Positions 34,896-42,790 of a stretch of 64,000 nucleotides of DNA are shown here, piece after piece (within the stretch, counting starts at the first letter, position 1; each line of letters begins with the position of its first letter). The DNA comes from an uncultured Clostridium sp. (GTDB taxonomy: Bacteria > Bacillota > Clostridia > Lachnospirales > Lachnospiraceae). A model generated the notes under the pieces. It did not search any database and was not told where the DNA came from. It was given only the letters and a program-made list of their open reading frames with translations. A program made the translations under genes and the position numbers. The stretch lies in NCBI GenBank assembly GCA_934438135.1, contig CAKSBP010000017.1:1-64000 (forward strand), in the 5' to 3' direction.

Positions 34896-36601
34896 AAGTA
34901 ACCTTTTTTATTCATAAGTTCATCAAAAGAACCTTTTTCTTTTATGTATCCATTTTTTAGAGTAATAATTTCATCTGCCTGTCGAAGTATGGTTTCATCC
35001 AAATCGTGTAAAACGAATACTCTGGTTATATCTTTAAGATTCATAATGGAGGACATTACATGGAACGAAGTATTTGCATCCAATGCTGCTGTAATTTCAT
35101 CTGCAAGAAGTACATTTGTATGTCGGATAAGACTTCTTGCAACTGCGATTCTCTGCCTTTCTCCTCCTGAGAGAGAACTGCCGTTTTCACCGCATTTATA
35201 GGTTAGTCCCTTTTGATTTACAAGTTCAGTAAGACCGGACTGTTTTACTGCTTTGTCTATTTCATCGTTCGAGAACTCTTGATACATTGTGATGTTATCT
35301 AAAATGGAGCTGTCAAAGATAACTGTTTCTTGTTGGATAAAAGCCAATGCCTTATATATCTCATCATTACTGACATCTCTAAGCTCTGTATCATCATAGA
35401 AGATTTCTCCACTATATGGACTCATCATTTGCATGATAAGTTTTAAAAGCGTACTTTTTCCACTTCCGGAGGCACCCACGATAATGTAACATTTTCCCGC
35501 CATTATATCTAAGTTTATATTCTTTAGTGATAATTCTGTTTTTGCATTTGAAAGGTCATCTGCATAACGGTAGGAAACATTTCTAAATCGAATCGAATGC
35601 TGAAGTTTGGAAAGTTTTTTAGAGGTTTCGTGTTTTTCCTCAGTATCCAATACTTCTCCAAGTTTATCTACAAGGGATAACGATGCCTTTGCATCTGTCA
35701 GCATTGGTGGAAGATTAGTAACTGGATCAATGAGATAATTAATAAGCTGGGAGAAAGCGATAATCGTTCCTGATGTTATCTTATCATCATAAAAAGAGAA
35801 CAGTACACATGCAAATAGTACGCTAAACTGTGTGATGTATCCTGAAATGGCAGCATGGTAATTTACTTTCTCAATGATTTTTTCTCGATTTCTCTGACTT
35901 TTTCTGACCTCTTCGCATTGATTCCTGTAAAGGAGATTAAAGGCATTTTCCGCTTTAAAGCTTTTGATAGTAGAAAAGCCTCCAAATATATCTTTTATGA
36001 CTGCCATATATTCGGAATTTTTTTCAGATAGAGACATCTCTGCATCGGATAGTTTTCTTCCGGATATAAGTGCAGCAATAAGTGGTATAAATGAAATGAT
36101 TACTGCAATCAGTGTAAGCCAAATACTATAACCAGCCATCATTACAAGAGCACCAAGGCAGCATATAAATATCTGGGTGATAATTGGAAGCTGATCAAGA
36201 TATTTTTCTTTTATAGAAGAAATATCGTTTACTAGTGCTGATGTGTAATTGGATGAATTTTTCCTATAAAATCCTTGGATATCCTTCTTTAAAAGTTTGG
36301 TAAAAGCATAACTTCTGTATTGTGCGACTGCTTTTGTGCTGAATGCAGTTCTAAAATAATAGGTACATATTCCAGAAAATAATTCCATAAATATAACTGC
36401 AAGTCCCATGAAAAGAAGATGACTCCAATTACTTGTCCCCGTTCCTGCTACTAAGTCGATTACCTGCTGCATAAGATAGGGGACACATAAAATTGCAATA
36501 GAAAGAACAGTGGTACCTAGAATGGCCATTGCCAGGTTGAATCTGTTATTTTCATAGAATTTACTGCGCAGTGCTTTCGTGTTTGACGATTGATTCTTCA
36601 T
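34868..36601 (-). CDS. ABC transporter, fused permease and ATPase (probable peptide exporter)
   Basis: The 577-residue half-transporter has about six membrane segments in its first 310 residues and an ATP-binding domain in the rest. That domain has Walker A GASGSGKST near residue 376, the Q-loop AFIQQE, signature LSGGERQRIA, Walker B VLLADE and a switch His in VLHD. It should work as a dimer exporting a substrate. There is no N-terminal C39 peptidase domain, so it would not itself cut a leader peptide. It lies 55 nt after the radical SAM gene on the same strand and is the likely exporter of the modified peptide. Confidence 0.88.
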   Translation of the reverse strand: MKNQSSNTKALRSKFYENNRFNLAMAILGTTVLSIAILCVPYLMQQVIDLVAGTGTSNWSHLLFMGLAVIFMELFSGICTYYFRTAFSTKAVAQYRSYAFTKLLKKDIQGFYRKNSSNYTSALVNDISSIKEKYLDQLPIITQIFICCLGALVMMAGYSIWLTLIAVIISFIPLIAALISGRKLSDAEMSLSEKNSEYMAVIKDIFGGFSTIKSFKAENAFNLLYRNQCEEVRKSQRNREKIIEKVNYHAAISGYITQFSVLFACVLFSFYDDKITSGTIIAFSQLINYLIDPVTNLPPMLTDAKASLSLVDKLGEVLDTEEKHETSKKLSKLQHSIRFRNVSYRYADDLSNAKTELSLKNINLDIMAGKCYIIVGASGSGKSTLLKLIMQMMSPYSGEIFYDDTELRDVSNDEIYKALAFIQQETVIFDSSILDNITMYQEFSNDEIDKAVKQSGLTELVNQKGLTYKCGENGSSLSGGERQRIAVARSLIRHTNVLLADEITAALDANTSFHVMSSIMNLKDITRVFVLHDLDETILRQADEIITLKNGYIKEKGSFDELMNKKGYFYSLFTISK

Positions 36602-36656
36602 GATTCGTTTCCGTATCCTTTCTTTTATAGTTCTTGTCTTGGAAAATGGAATGTTT

Positions 36657-38024
36657 CTAAAATTTCTGTATTTCAGGATAAAATATTTGATTTAAGAAAT
36701 CTTCAAAACTTTTCTGTTCATTTTCACATTGTTTGTCAAAGTTTATTTTAGCGGATTGTTCACATCCCCCACCGCAATATCCACCTATTTTGCATATGCT
36801 GCATTTTTTGTTATCTCTATATGTTCTGTTTGGTTTTTTATAATTTTTTAGATTGTCAGATGAGAATTTAAATTCTGAGAATTCTTTTCTACCTACGGTA
36901 TATGTACATCTAAAAGTGTCTAAATCAGGATCGATGTAAAAAACATTTTCATATGGTGCAGCAGCCCAACAGTAGTTTCCTGAACCTTTTAACTCTTGTT
37001 GGCGATAATTAACTCCTATTTTCTTACACAATTCATAGGGAGCCCGTATAAACGAAGCATATACTCCATCAGGTATCATACTAAATTCCCCTAATTTTTT
37101 CAATATATCAGTTTCACTAAGTATATCTTTATAGTTAGTTTCATAAAATCTATCATCAACTCGTCCTATAACAAAGGAGAACTTTTCATTACTTAAGAAC
37201 TCTTCTTGTTCATAAAAATTAATCATGCTACCAATTTGATTTATATTATGTTTATCAATATTAGCTGCTATGCTTACTCTTACACCATTATCTATAAGCA
37301 GCTTTACGTTTTGTAATATTGAGTTTGCATGTGCAGTCGGTATATTTTTATTTCTTTCGCATCTTGTTGTCTCGTTATTAAAGAGGCTGTCTATAGTTGT
37401 AAATATACTCATATTTAACCCGCGGTATATAATAAGCTCCTTTAGATAGTATCCTAAAAAAGAACCATTGGTTGTTATGCCTACACTTATTCTGTTTTCT
37501 ACGCAAAAGTCAAATATTTTTATAATATCATCGTGATTTTCTGGTAATAATGGCTCACCACCAAACAATTCTATAACTATATTTTCATCGTTATGGTTAT
37601 TTTTATATTCTATAATGGTAGATAGAATATAATCTAAATTTTCTGTTGTAATTTTATTTTTATTTAGTTTATCATTATGCTGTTGATAGCAATAAGTGCA
37701 TTTTAAATTGCATGCATAGCTCAATGCAATAACAAAACTAGTAGATTTATTTTTGGTATCAACTATTTTATTCGAATAAATATCATATTCACTAGTTATC
37801 GGTTTATATTCTAGGACTTCTGCTACAGTTTTTGGGTATTTTCCAATGCCATTCCAATCTATTGTATCAAGTAAAATACATCTATTGGTGTATGAATTTA
37901 TGATGCATACTTTCTTTCCTAGATGTTTTATGATTAAGTGATCTATAGATGGTACAAGTATTTCAGATTTATCTTGTATTTCCATTCTTTTTAATTTACC
38001 ATTTGAAATCTCTTCAATGAACAT
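36657..38024 (-). CDS. Radical SAM/SPASM peptide maturase
   Basis: The 455-residue protein carries the radical SAM cluster motif CNLKCTYC (Cys105, Cys109, Cys112), then a GGEPL motif. Its C-terminal SPASM domain (about 345-433) has the CSICKIGGYCGGGC core (CX2CX5CX3C: Cys408, 411, 417, 421), earlier Cys residues and a last Cys near 433, enough for two auxiliary [4Fe-4S] clusters. The first 95 residues may be an RRE-like peptide-binding domain. Such enzymes cross-link or modify RiPP precursors. A 43-residue peptide gene lies just upstream and an exporter downstream. The gene is clearly more AT-rich than its surroundings. Confidence 0.88.
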   Translation of the reverse strand: MFIEEISNGKLKRMEIQDKSEILVPSIDHLIIKHLGKKVCIINSYTNRCILLDTIDWNGIGKYPKTVAEVLEYKPITSEYDIYSNKIVDTKNKSTSFVIALSYACNLKCTYCYQQHNDKLNKNKITTENLDYILSTIIEYKNNHNDENIVIELFGGEPLLPENHDDIIKIFDFCVENRISVGITTNGSFLGYYLKELIIYRGLNMSIFTTIDSLFNNETTRCERNKNIPTAHANSILQNVKLLIDNGVRVSIAANIDKHNINQIGSMINFYEQEEFLSNEKFSFVIGRVDDRFYETNYKDILSETDILKKLGEFSMIPDGVYASFIRAPYELCKKIGVNYRQQELKGSGNYCWAAAPYENVFYIDPDLDTFRCTYTVGRKEFSEFKFSSDNLKNYKKPNRTYRDNKKCSICKIGGYCGGGCEQSAKINFDKQCENEQKSFEDFLNQIFYPEIQKF

Positions 38025-38125
38025 TATTTCCTGTATGATTAGTAAGACTCAATAAATCATACGTCTCCTTTCTTTTTAAGGTGGTTAAATTTTTATTAAT
38101 CTCTAGATTTTTAATATTTTTGAAT

Positions 38126-38158
38126 GAGGAGGTGCAGGAAAACATCCTACACCCCCTC
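38126..38158 (-). terminator. Hairpin between the peptide gene and its maturase gene
   Basis: On the reverse strand GAGGGGGTGTAGG pairs with CCTGCACCTCCTC (two mismatches) around a 7-nt loop. No T run follows, so it is probably a partial terminator or a stabiliser that keeps peptide mRNA above maturase mRNA. Confidence 0.5.
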
Positions 38159-38181
38159 ACTCAGAAAAAGGTTTTATACAA

Positions 38182-38313
38182 TTATCTTACTGTAGAATAT
38201 CTACGATGTCCTACAGATGCTGTGCAAACGTTTGCAAGTTTATCAATTGCTTCCATTTTTTCAATTTCTTCTTTTGTTAGAGTAACGCTTTTTAATGCTA
38301 CCATATCTTTCAT
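38182..38313 (-). CDS. Candidate RiPP precursor peptide, 43 aa
   Basis: A short reverse-strand gene precedes the radical SAM gene by 157 nt. AAAGGAG sits just upstream. The start could be the first ATG (38313, 43 residues) or the in-frame ATG at 38304 (40 residues), which has better spacing. The front part, LTKEEIEKMEAIDKLANV, looks like a charged helical leader. The end, CTASVGHRRYSTVR, is a basic core with one Cys (30), His36, Arg37, Arg38 and Tyr39. One Cys does not suit a classical multi-thioether sactipeptide. Arg-Tyr or Cys-based cross-linking by the adjacent SPASM enzyme is a possibility. Confidence 0.72.
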   Translation of the reverse strand: MKDMVALKSVTLTKEEIEKMEAIDKLANVCTASVGHRRYSTVR

Positions 38314-38374
38314 TCTCCTTTCCTTGGATGCCTTAAGTATAGCATCGCAAATTTATACTATGATTACATATTAA

Positions 38375-38403
38375 ATGCTAATACTAAGTCGTCACAATGT
38401 CAA
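38375..38403 (-). promoter_or_regulatory. Promoter of the peptide cassette
   Basis: On the reverse strand TTGACA (38398-38403) and a weak TAGCAT (38375-38380) are 17 bp apart. It gives a leader of roughly 55 nt before the peptide gene. It is divergent from the fruK promoter. Confidence 0.5.
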
Positions 38404-38458
38404 TATTTTTCTTCTATATTATTCATAAAAATCCATAATATGACATATATAAATGAGA

Positions 38459-38487
38459 TTGATTATGACGGAAGGTAAATGTATAAT
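38459..38487 (+). promoter_or_regulatory. Promoter of fruK
   Basis: TTGATT (38459-38464) and TATAAT (38482-38487) are 17 bp apart, upstream of the fruK ribosome-binding site GGAGGTG. Confidence 0.7.
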
Positions 38488-38581
38488 ACCAAAGAGAATG
38501 TGTTTTGCAGGCAGAACTTATTACAAAGAAAATCAAAGAACAGAAATATAAGGACTGTTCCAATCTTGTGGAGGTGTGAAA

Positions 38582-39484
38582 ATGATTTATACAGTCACAT
38601 TAAATCCATCACTGGATTATGCTGTGGGCGTGGATGGATTTTTGTTAGGAGCGACAAATCGGACGAAAAGTGAGCAGATACTGCCAGGGGGAAAAGGAAT
38701 TAATGTTTCTATTATGCTGAAAAATTTAGGAATAGAAAGTACAGTACTTGGCTTTCTTGCTGGATTTACTGGAGATGAAATTGAAAGGAAAGTAAAGGAA
38801 GCAGGATGTAAAACAGATTTTATCCGGATGGAAGAAGGTATGTCGAGAATCAATATCAAACTGAAATCTGATGTGGAGACGGAAGTAAACGGAATGGGGC
38901 CGGTAATCAGTGAGGCAGCGTTAAATCAGCTGTTTGAAAAACTGGATCAGCTGAAACGGGATGATGTGCTGGTTCTGGCAGGAAGTATTCCAGCATCCAT
39001 GCCATCGATCGTCTATCAGGAGATTATGGACAGGCTTTCGAATAAAGGAGTAACGTTCGTTGTAGATGCGACGAAAGACCTGCTGGTAAATGTATTAGAA
39101 AGACAGCCATTTCTGATTAAGCCCAATCATCATGAATTAGGTGAGATTTTTGGAGTGGAGTTAAAAACCAAAGAAGAAGTGAAACAATATGCCAGAAAGC
39201 TGATGGAAATGGGAGCCAGAAATGTATTGATTTCCATGGCTGGCGACGGGGCAGTATTCTTAGGAGAGGACGGAAGTGTGCTGGAAAGTCCGGCGCCAAA
39301 AGGAAAGGTGATAAATTCCGTGGGATCGGGAGACTCTATGGTAGCAGGATTTCTTGCCGGATATTTCAGTACAAATGACTATGAACAAGCATTTAAGATG
39401 GGAATTTCAGCAGGAAGTGCAAGTGCATTTTCTAAAGAACTTGCAACGAAGGAAGAAGTTCTTGCTATATTAAATACACTTTAG
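38582..39484 (+). CDS. fruK: 1-Phosphofructokinase (PfkB family)
   Basis: The 300-residue PfkB-family sugar kinase should phosphorylate fructose-1-phosphate to the bisphosphate. The N-terminus MIYTVTLNPSLDYAV is typical of FruK and LacC. GGKGINVS near residue 38 binds the sugar phosphate and GSGDSMVAGFLAGY near residue 245 holds the catalytic Asp. ATG 38582 is chosen because GGAGGTG ends about six bases upstream. In many Firmicutes it is followed by the fructose PTS gene fruA; here only a broken HPr-like fragment follows, so the fru locus looks truncated. Tagatose-6-phosphate kinase is an alternative assignment. Confidence 0.85.
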   Translation: MIYTVTLNPSLDYAVGVDGFLLGATNRTKSEQILPGGKGINVSIMLKNLGIESTVLGFLAGFTGDEIERKVKEAGCKTDFIRMEEGMSRINIKLKSDVETEVNGMGPVISEAALNQLFEKLDQLKRDDVLVLAGSIPASMPSIVYQEIMDRLSNKGVTFVVDATKDLLVNVLERQPFLIKPNHHELGEIFGVELKTKEEVKQYARKLMEMGARNVLISMAGDGAVFLGEDGSVLESPAPKGKVINSVGSGDSMVAGFLAGYFSTNDYEQAFKMGISAGSASAFSKELATKEEVLAILNTL

Positions 39485-39500
39485 GACGAGGCCAGAGGTT

Positions 39501-39689
39501 TTGGTGGTCAAAGATGAACAGGGAATCCATGCAAGATCAGCAGGATTAATTAAAATTGCTAAAGATGGCAAGAGAATTATGGGAGTGATGAGACTTGGTG
39601 TGAAGGCTGATGGAGAAGAGGAAGCGAATGCCATAGATGATAGAGCAGGTGATAAAGGAGAATTTATAGGTCGATTTGTCGATAATTGA
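39501..39689 (+). pseudogene. Degenerate HPr gene with in-frame internal deletions
   Basis: The 62-codon frame reads as HPr pieces. VVKDEQGIHARSAGLIKIAK keeps the active-site His but has Ser for the Pro of the HARPA motif. DGKRIMGVMRLGVK matches the KSIMGVMSLGV region with Arg in place of regulatory Ser46. A shortened EEEANAIDD end follows. Compared with normal HPr of about 85 residues, roughly 20 residues are missing between the first two pieces and more after LGVK. The only start is TTG 39501 with a weak AGAGG. It lies 16 nt after fruK and is most likely a decayed gene. Confidence 0.6.
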
Positions 39690-39703
39690 ACTATTGAATG
39701 CTT

Positions 39704-39743
39704 AAAAAGCTAGCTTTACAGATACTTGTAAAACTAGCTTTTA
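39704..39743 (+). terminator. Terminator after the fruK-HPr remnant unit
   Basis: AAAAGCTAG and CTAGCTTTT form a 9-bp stem that extends inward with TACA/TGTA pairing. It should also serve the convergent secreted-protein gene. Confidence 0.7.
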
Positions 39744-39777
39744 GTATGTACATGTGTAGGCTTGTTGTTATGTAAAA

Positions 39778-40182
39778 TTAGGATACACGTACTTGAATTT
39801 TTGCACCGAAGCTACTCAGATTGTAGAATTTAATACGGTATTTATGATGCTCTAAATCTGTGAAGTTGTAGGAATCCTTTGAAGAACCTTTAATTGTATA
39901 GGAATCAACAACGCAGTGGTCAGTATTATCGTATAGCTTAATTAGAATATCTGCATTGTTATAATTATTTACCTGAACAAAAATTTCGTAACCACTTTTA
40001 TATTTACATGGCTTATAAAGGCTTGAACTCTTTGTCCATCCATCGCCAGAGATGGTTGTTGTAAATTTGTCCAAACTTACATCATCAAGATCTACTACTG
40101 AAGATGCACTTACAGCTGTAGAACATAAACTTGTAAGACAGAATAGTATAGTTAGCATAGTTACCATTAATTTCTTTTTCAT
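39778..40182 (-). CDS. Small secreted protein of unknown function
   Basis: The 134-residue product begins with a clear Sec signal peptide: three Lys, then a hydrophobic core ending in AVSA before SSVVD. The mature part of about 107 residues is rich in Tyr, Asp, Lys, Ser and beta-type segments (YEIFVQVNNY, ILIKLYDNTDH, YRIKFYNLS). It has two Cys residues that could form a disulfide. It looks like a single beta-sandwich domain, but I do not recognise a family. AAAAAGGAGG precedes the start. It has its own terminator downstream and lies after the aroA terminator, so it is a separate unit. Confidence 0.7.
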   Translation of the reverse strand: MKKKLMVTMLTILFCLTSLCSTAVSASSVVDLDDVSLDKFTTTISGDGWTKSSSLYKPCKYKSGYEIFVQVNNYNNADILIKLYDNTDHCVVDSYTIKGSSKDSYNFTDLEHHKYRIKFYNLSSFGAKIQVRVS

Positions 40183-40263
40183 TATAATATCCTCCTTTTT
40201 TTTACATGGATAATCATACCATTAATTGGAGATGATGTAAAGGGCAACTTAAAAAAATTTATA

Positions 40264-40320
40264 TTAAACAAAACCCAAAAGATTCGAAACATCTAATTAA
40301 TGCCAAATCTTTTGGGCTTT
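40264..40320 (-). terminator. Terminator after aroA
   Basis: On the reverse strand CCCAAAAGATT pairs with AATCTTTTGGG (11 bp) around a 21-nt loop, followed by TTTTGTTT. Confidence 0.8.
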
Positions 40321-40342
40321 TATAAGCATATTTTTTGTCTGT

Positions 40343-41623
40343 CTATTTTACGCAAATCCTCTCCAAATCCCGATAAAATTCTGGATAAGAAATATTCACA
40401 CACTCGCTTCCAAGGATAGTGGTTTCACCGTCTGCCTGCAAAGCGGCGATGGCAAAGGACATGGCGATGCGGTGATCTAGATTGGTTTCGATGTCAGCCC
40501 CGTGGAGAGCATTGCCGCCGTTAATAATCATACCATCATCGGTAGCGGTAACATCGGCACCAATTTTCTTTAAGTTGTTTACAACAACATCAATACGGTT
40601 GGATTCTTTTACTTTCAGTTCCTGGGCATCTTTGATAACCGTTATTCCATCTGCATAAGCAGCAAGGACAGCAATAACAGGTAATTCATCAATTAAAGTT
40701 GGTATCAGTTCACCTCCGATAGTACAGGAGTGAAGTTCGCTGGAACGAATCAGAATATCCGCAGATGGTTCACCGTCTGTTTCATTGACATTCAGAAGTT
40801 CCATGGCGCCTCCCATCATTTTTACGACACGAAGAATACCGCCACGGGTTTTATTAATTCCAACATTTTTAATTAAAAGTTCAGAACCAGGAACAATTAA
40901 TGCCGCACAGATAAAGTAAGCAGCAGAAGAAATGTCACCAGGTACCAGCACTTTCCTTCCGGTCAGTTTAGGTTCTGGGGTAACAGTAGCAGTAGTACCC
41001 GAGGATATAACATGTCCGCCGAAGAAATTTAACATAATTTCTGTGTGATTTCGGGATACATAAGGTTCAGTAACCGAAGTTATATCGTCTGCATAGAGTC
41101 CGGCTAAAAGAATGCAGGATTTTACCTGGGCCGAGGCAACTGGTGACAAGTACGAAATGGCTTTCAGCGGGCTTCCTATAATATGTAAAGGAGCACAGCC
41201 ATTTCCGTGGAGGCTGTCAATGTGAGCACCCATTTTCTTTAGAGGTTCTATGATACGTTTCATAGGACGTTTCTGAATGGATTCATCGCCATTTAGTGTG
41301 CTTTCAAAACTCTGTGCAGCAAGAATACCAGACATTAATCTGGTGGTAGTTCCGCTGTTTCCAACGTCTAGAATGCCGTCTGGTCTTTTCAGACCATGCA
41401 GGCCATTACCTGTTATGTGTACATTTGTACCATTTATCTGAATATCGGTTCCCATAGCACGAAAGCATGCAATGGTGGAGAGGCAGTCGGCTCCAGTTAA
41501 AAAATTTTCAATTTCCGTGGTGCCATTTGCCAGAGAACCAAGCATGACTGCCCGGTGGGAGATGGATTTGTCTCCAGGAACACTTAGTTCCCCCTTTAAC
41601 TGTCTGACTTTCTTAAAAATCAT
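40343..41623 (-). CDS. aroA: 3-Phosphoshikimate 1-carboxyvinyltransferase (EPSP synthase)
   Basis: AroA joins shikimate-3-phosphate and PEP to give EPSP in aromatic amino-acid synthesis. The 426-residue protein has the N-terminal GDKSISHRAVMLGSLA (catalytic Lys and Arg), the LDVGNSGTTTRLM segment and KESNRIDVV near the C-terminus. The variant NSGTTTRL and overall sequence look like the glyphosate-tolerant class II type of Firmicutes, though this is only a sequence impression. It is the last gene of aroF-tyrA-aroA and is followed by a terminator. Confidence 0.94.
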   Translation of the reverse strand: MIFKKVRQLKGELSVPGDKSISHRAVMLGSLANGTTEIENFLTGADCLSTIACFRAMGTDIQINGTNVHITGNGLHGLKRPDGILDVGNSGTTTRLMSGILAAQSFESTLNGDESIQKRPMKRIIEPLKKMGAHIDSLHGNGCAPLHIIGSPLKAISYLSPVASAQVKSCILLAGLYADDITSVTEPYVSRNHTEIMLNFFGGHVISSGTTATVTPEPKLTGRKVLVPGDISSAAYFICAALIVPGSELLIKNVGINKTRGGILRVVKMMGGAMELLNVNETDGEPSADILIRSSELHSCTIGGELIPTLIDELPVIAVLAAYADGITVIKDAQELKVKESNRIDVVVNNLKKIGADVTATDDGMIINGGNALHGADIETNLDHRIAMSFAIAALQADGETTILGSECVNISYPEFYRDLERICVK

Positions 41624-41656
41624 GAATGTTCTCCTTTTCTAACAATTTTTCAACGA

Positions 41657-42766
41657 TTATCGCTCATAAACAGTATAATGATATTGACGCAGCAATGCAA
41701 TGGCTTTGTCTTGAGATTCTTCATCGTAGAATTCGATTCGCAGTACGCCGTCTTCAAATTCCCGGTTGTGAATAATACCGATGTTCTGAATACTGATAGC
41801 ATTTGCAGCTAAAATCGTCGCAACGGTAGCAATTGCACCGGTTTCGTCCATCACATCCAGATATACTTCGTATACCTTAGAAATTGATCCTTTCGAACGG
41901 ATCGGAAGAGAATCCCGGTATTCCTTGGCTGACTGAAATAAATCAGTTAGTTTGGTTTCATCTTCTAATGTAATAGCATGTTCAAAATCAGATAAACAAT
42001 CTTTAAATAAATGAATAAATTTTAAAATACTGTCTTTGTTGGAGCTGCAGATATTCTGCCAGATTTCCGGTGAAGAAGAGGAAATTCTGGTGATGTCACG
42101 AAAACCGCCTGCCGCAAGATTTTGCATGTATTCCTGTTCTGTATCCTGGGTGCGGACAAGATTGACTAAGGATGCAGAAATGACATGAGGTACATGACTG
42201 ATGGCAGCAGTAACATCATCATGCTCATCTGGATTTAGTACAATAGGGATAGAACTGATTCCTTTTGTAAATGCGACCATTTTTTTAACCGTGTCTTCCG
42301 GCGTCTGCTTTGTCGGTGTTAATATGTAAAATGCATTTTCCAAAAGGCGGGCACTGGAATTTGCATATCCGGTTTTTTCCGAACCAGCCATTGGATGGCC
42401 GCCAATGAAATTTTTCTCTAAATCAAGTTCTTTTACTGCAGAATGAATGTTTCCTTTGACACTGCCAACGTCGGTAATAATGGAGGATGGCCGGATAATG
42501 GATTTTAACTGTTTCAAATAGGCGATGTTAGATAATACCGGGCCACATAAAATAACCAAGTCACATTCTTTAAAATCCGTCTTCAGATCTGTCGATATAA
42601 AATCAATGATTCCATCTTGTTTTGCAAGTTCTAAGCTTTCATTTTTCTCATTTTTATGGTGGTTAAATGCAATTAACCGATAGTTTGGAAAGTGAGCTTT
42701 GATTGCTTTGGCGATGGAACCACCGATTAGGCCAAAGCCAATAAAGCCAGTGCAGATGTCCTCCAT
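41657..42766 (-). CDS. tyrA: Prephenate dehydrogenase with ACT domain
   Basis: TyrA converts prephenate to 4-hydroxyphenylpyruvate on the way to tyrosine. The 369-residue protein opens with the NAD-binding IGFGLIGGSIAKAIK and has the substrate-binding GGHPMAGSEKTG motif near residue 120. A C-terminal ACT domain (about residues 295-369, VYLDVMDETGAIATVATILA) probably senses an aromatic amino acid for feedback control. It lies between aroF and aroA with short gaps (24 and 33 nt). Confidence 0.94.
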   Translation of the reverse strand: MEDICTGFIGFGLIGGSIAKAIKAHFPNYRLIAFNHHKNEKNESLELAKQDGIIDFISTDLKTDFKECDLVILCGPVLSNIAYLKQLKSIIRPSSIITDVGSVKGNIHSAVKELDLEKNFIGGHPMAGSEKTGYANSSARLLENAFYILTPTKQTPEDTVKKMVAFTKGISSIPIVLNPDEHDDVTAAISHVPHVISASLVNLVRTQDTEQEYMQNLAAGGFRDITRISSSSPEIWQNICSSNKDSILKFIHLFKDCLSDFEHAITLEDETKLTDLFQSAKEYRDSLPIRSKGSISKVYEVYLDVMDETGAIATVATILAANAISIQNIGIIHNREFEDGVLRIEFYDEESQDKAIALLRQYHYTVYER

Positions 42767-42790
42767 TTGTTTACCTCCTGTATTTCAATA

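Noticed and set aside
38081..38374. 97-residue forward frame opposite the peptide gene
   Set aside because: It has no ribosome-binding site and is explained as the complement of the precursor gene and its flanks.
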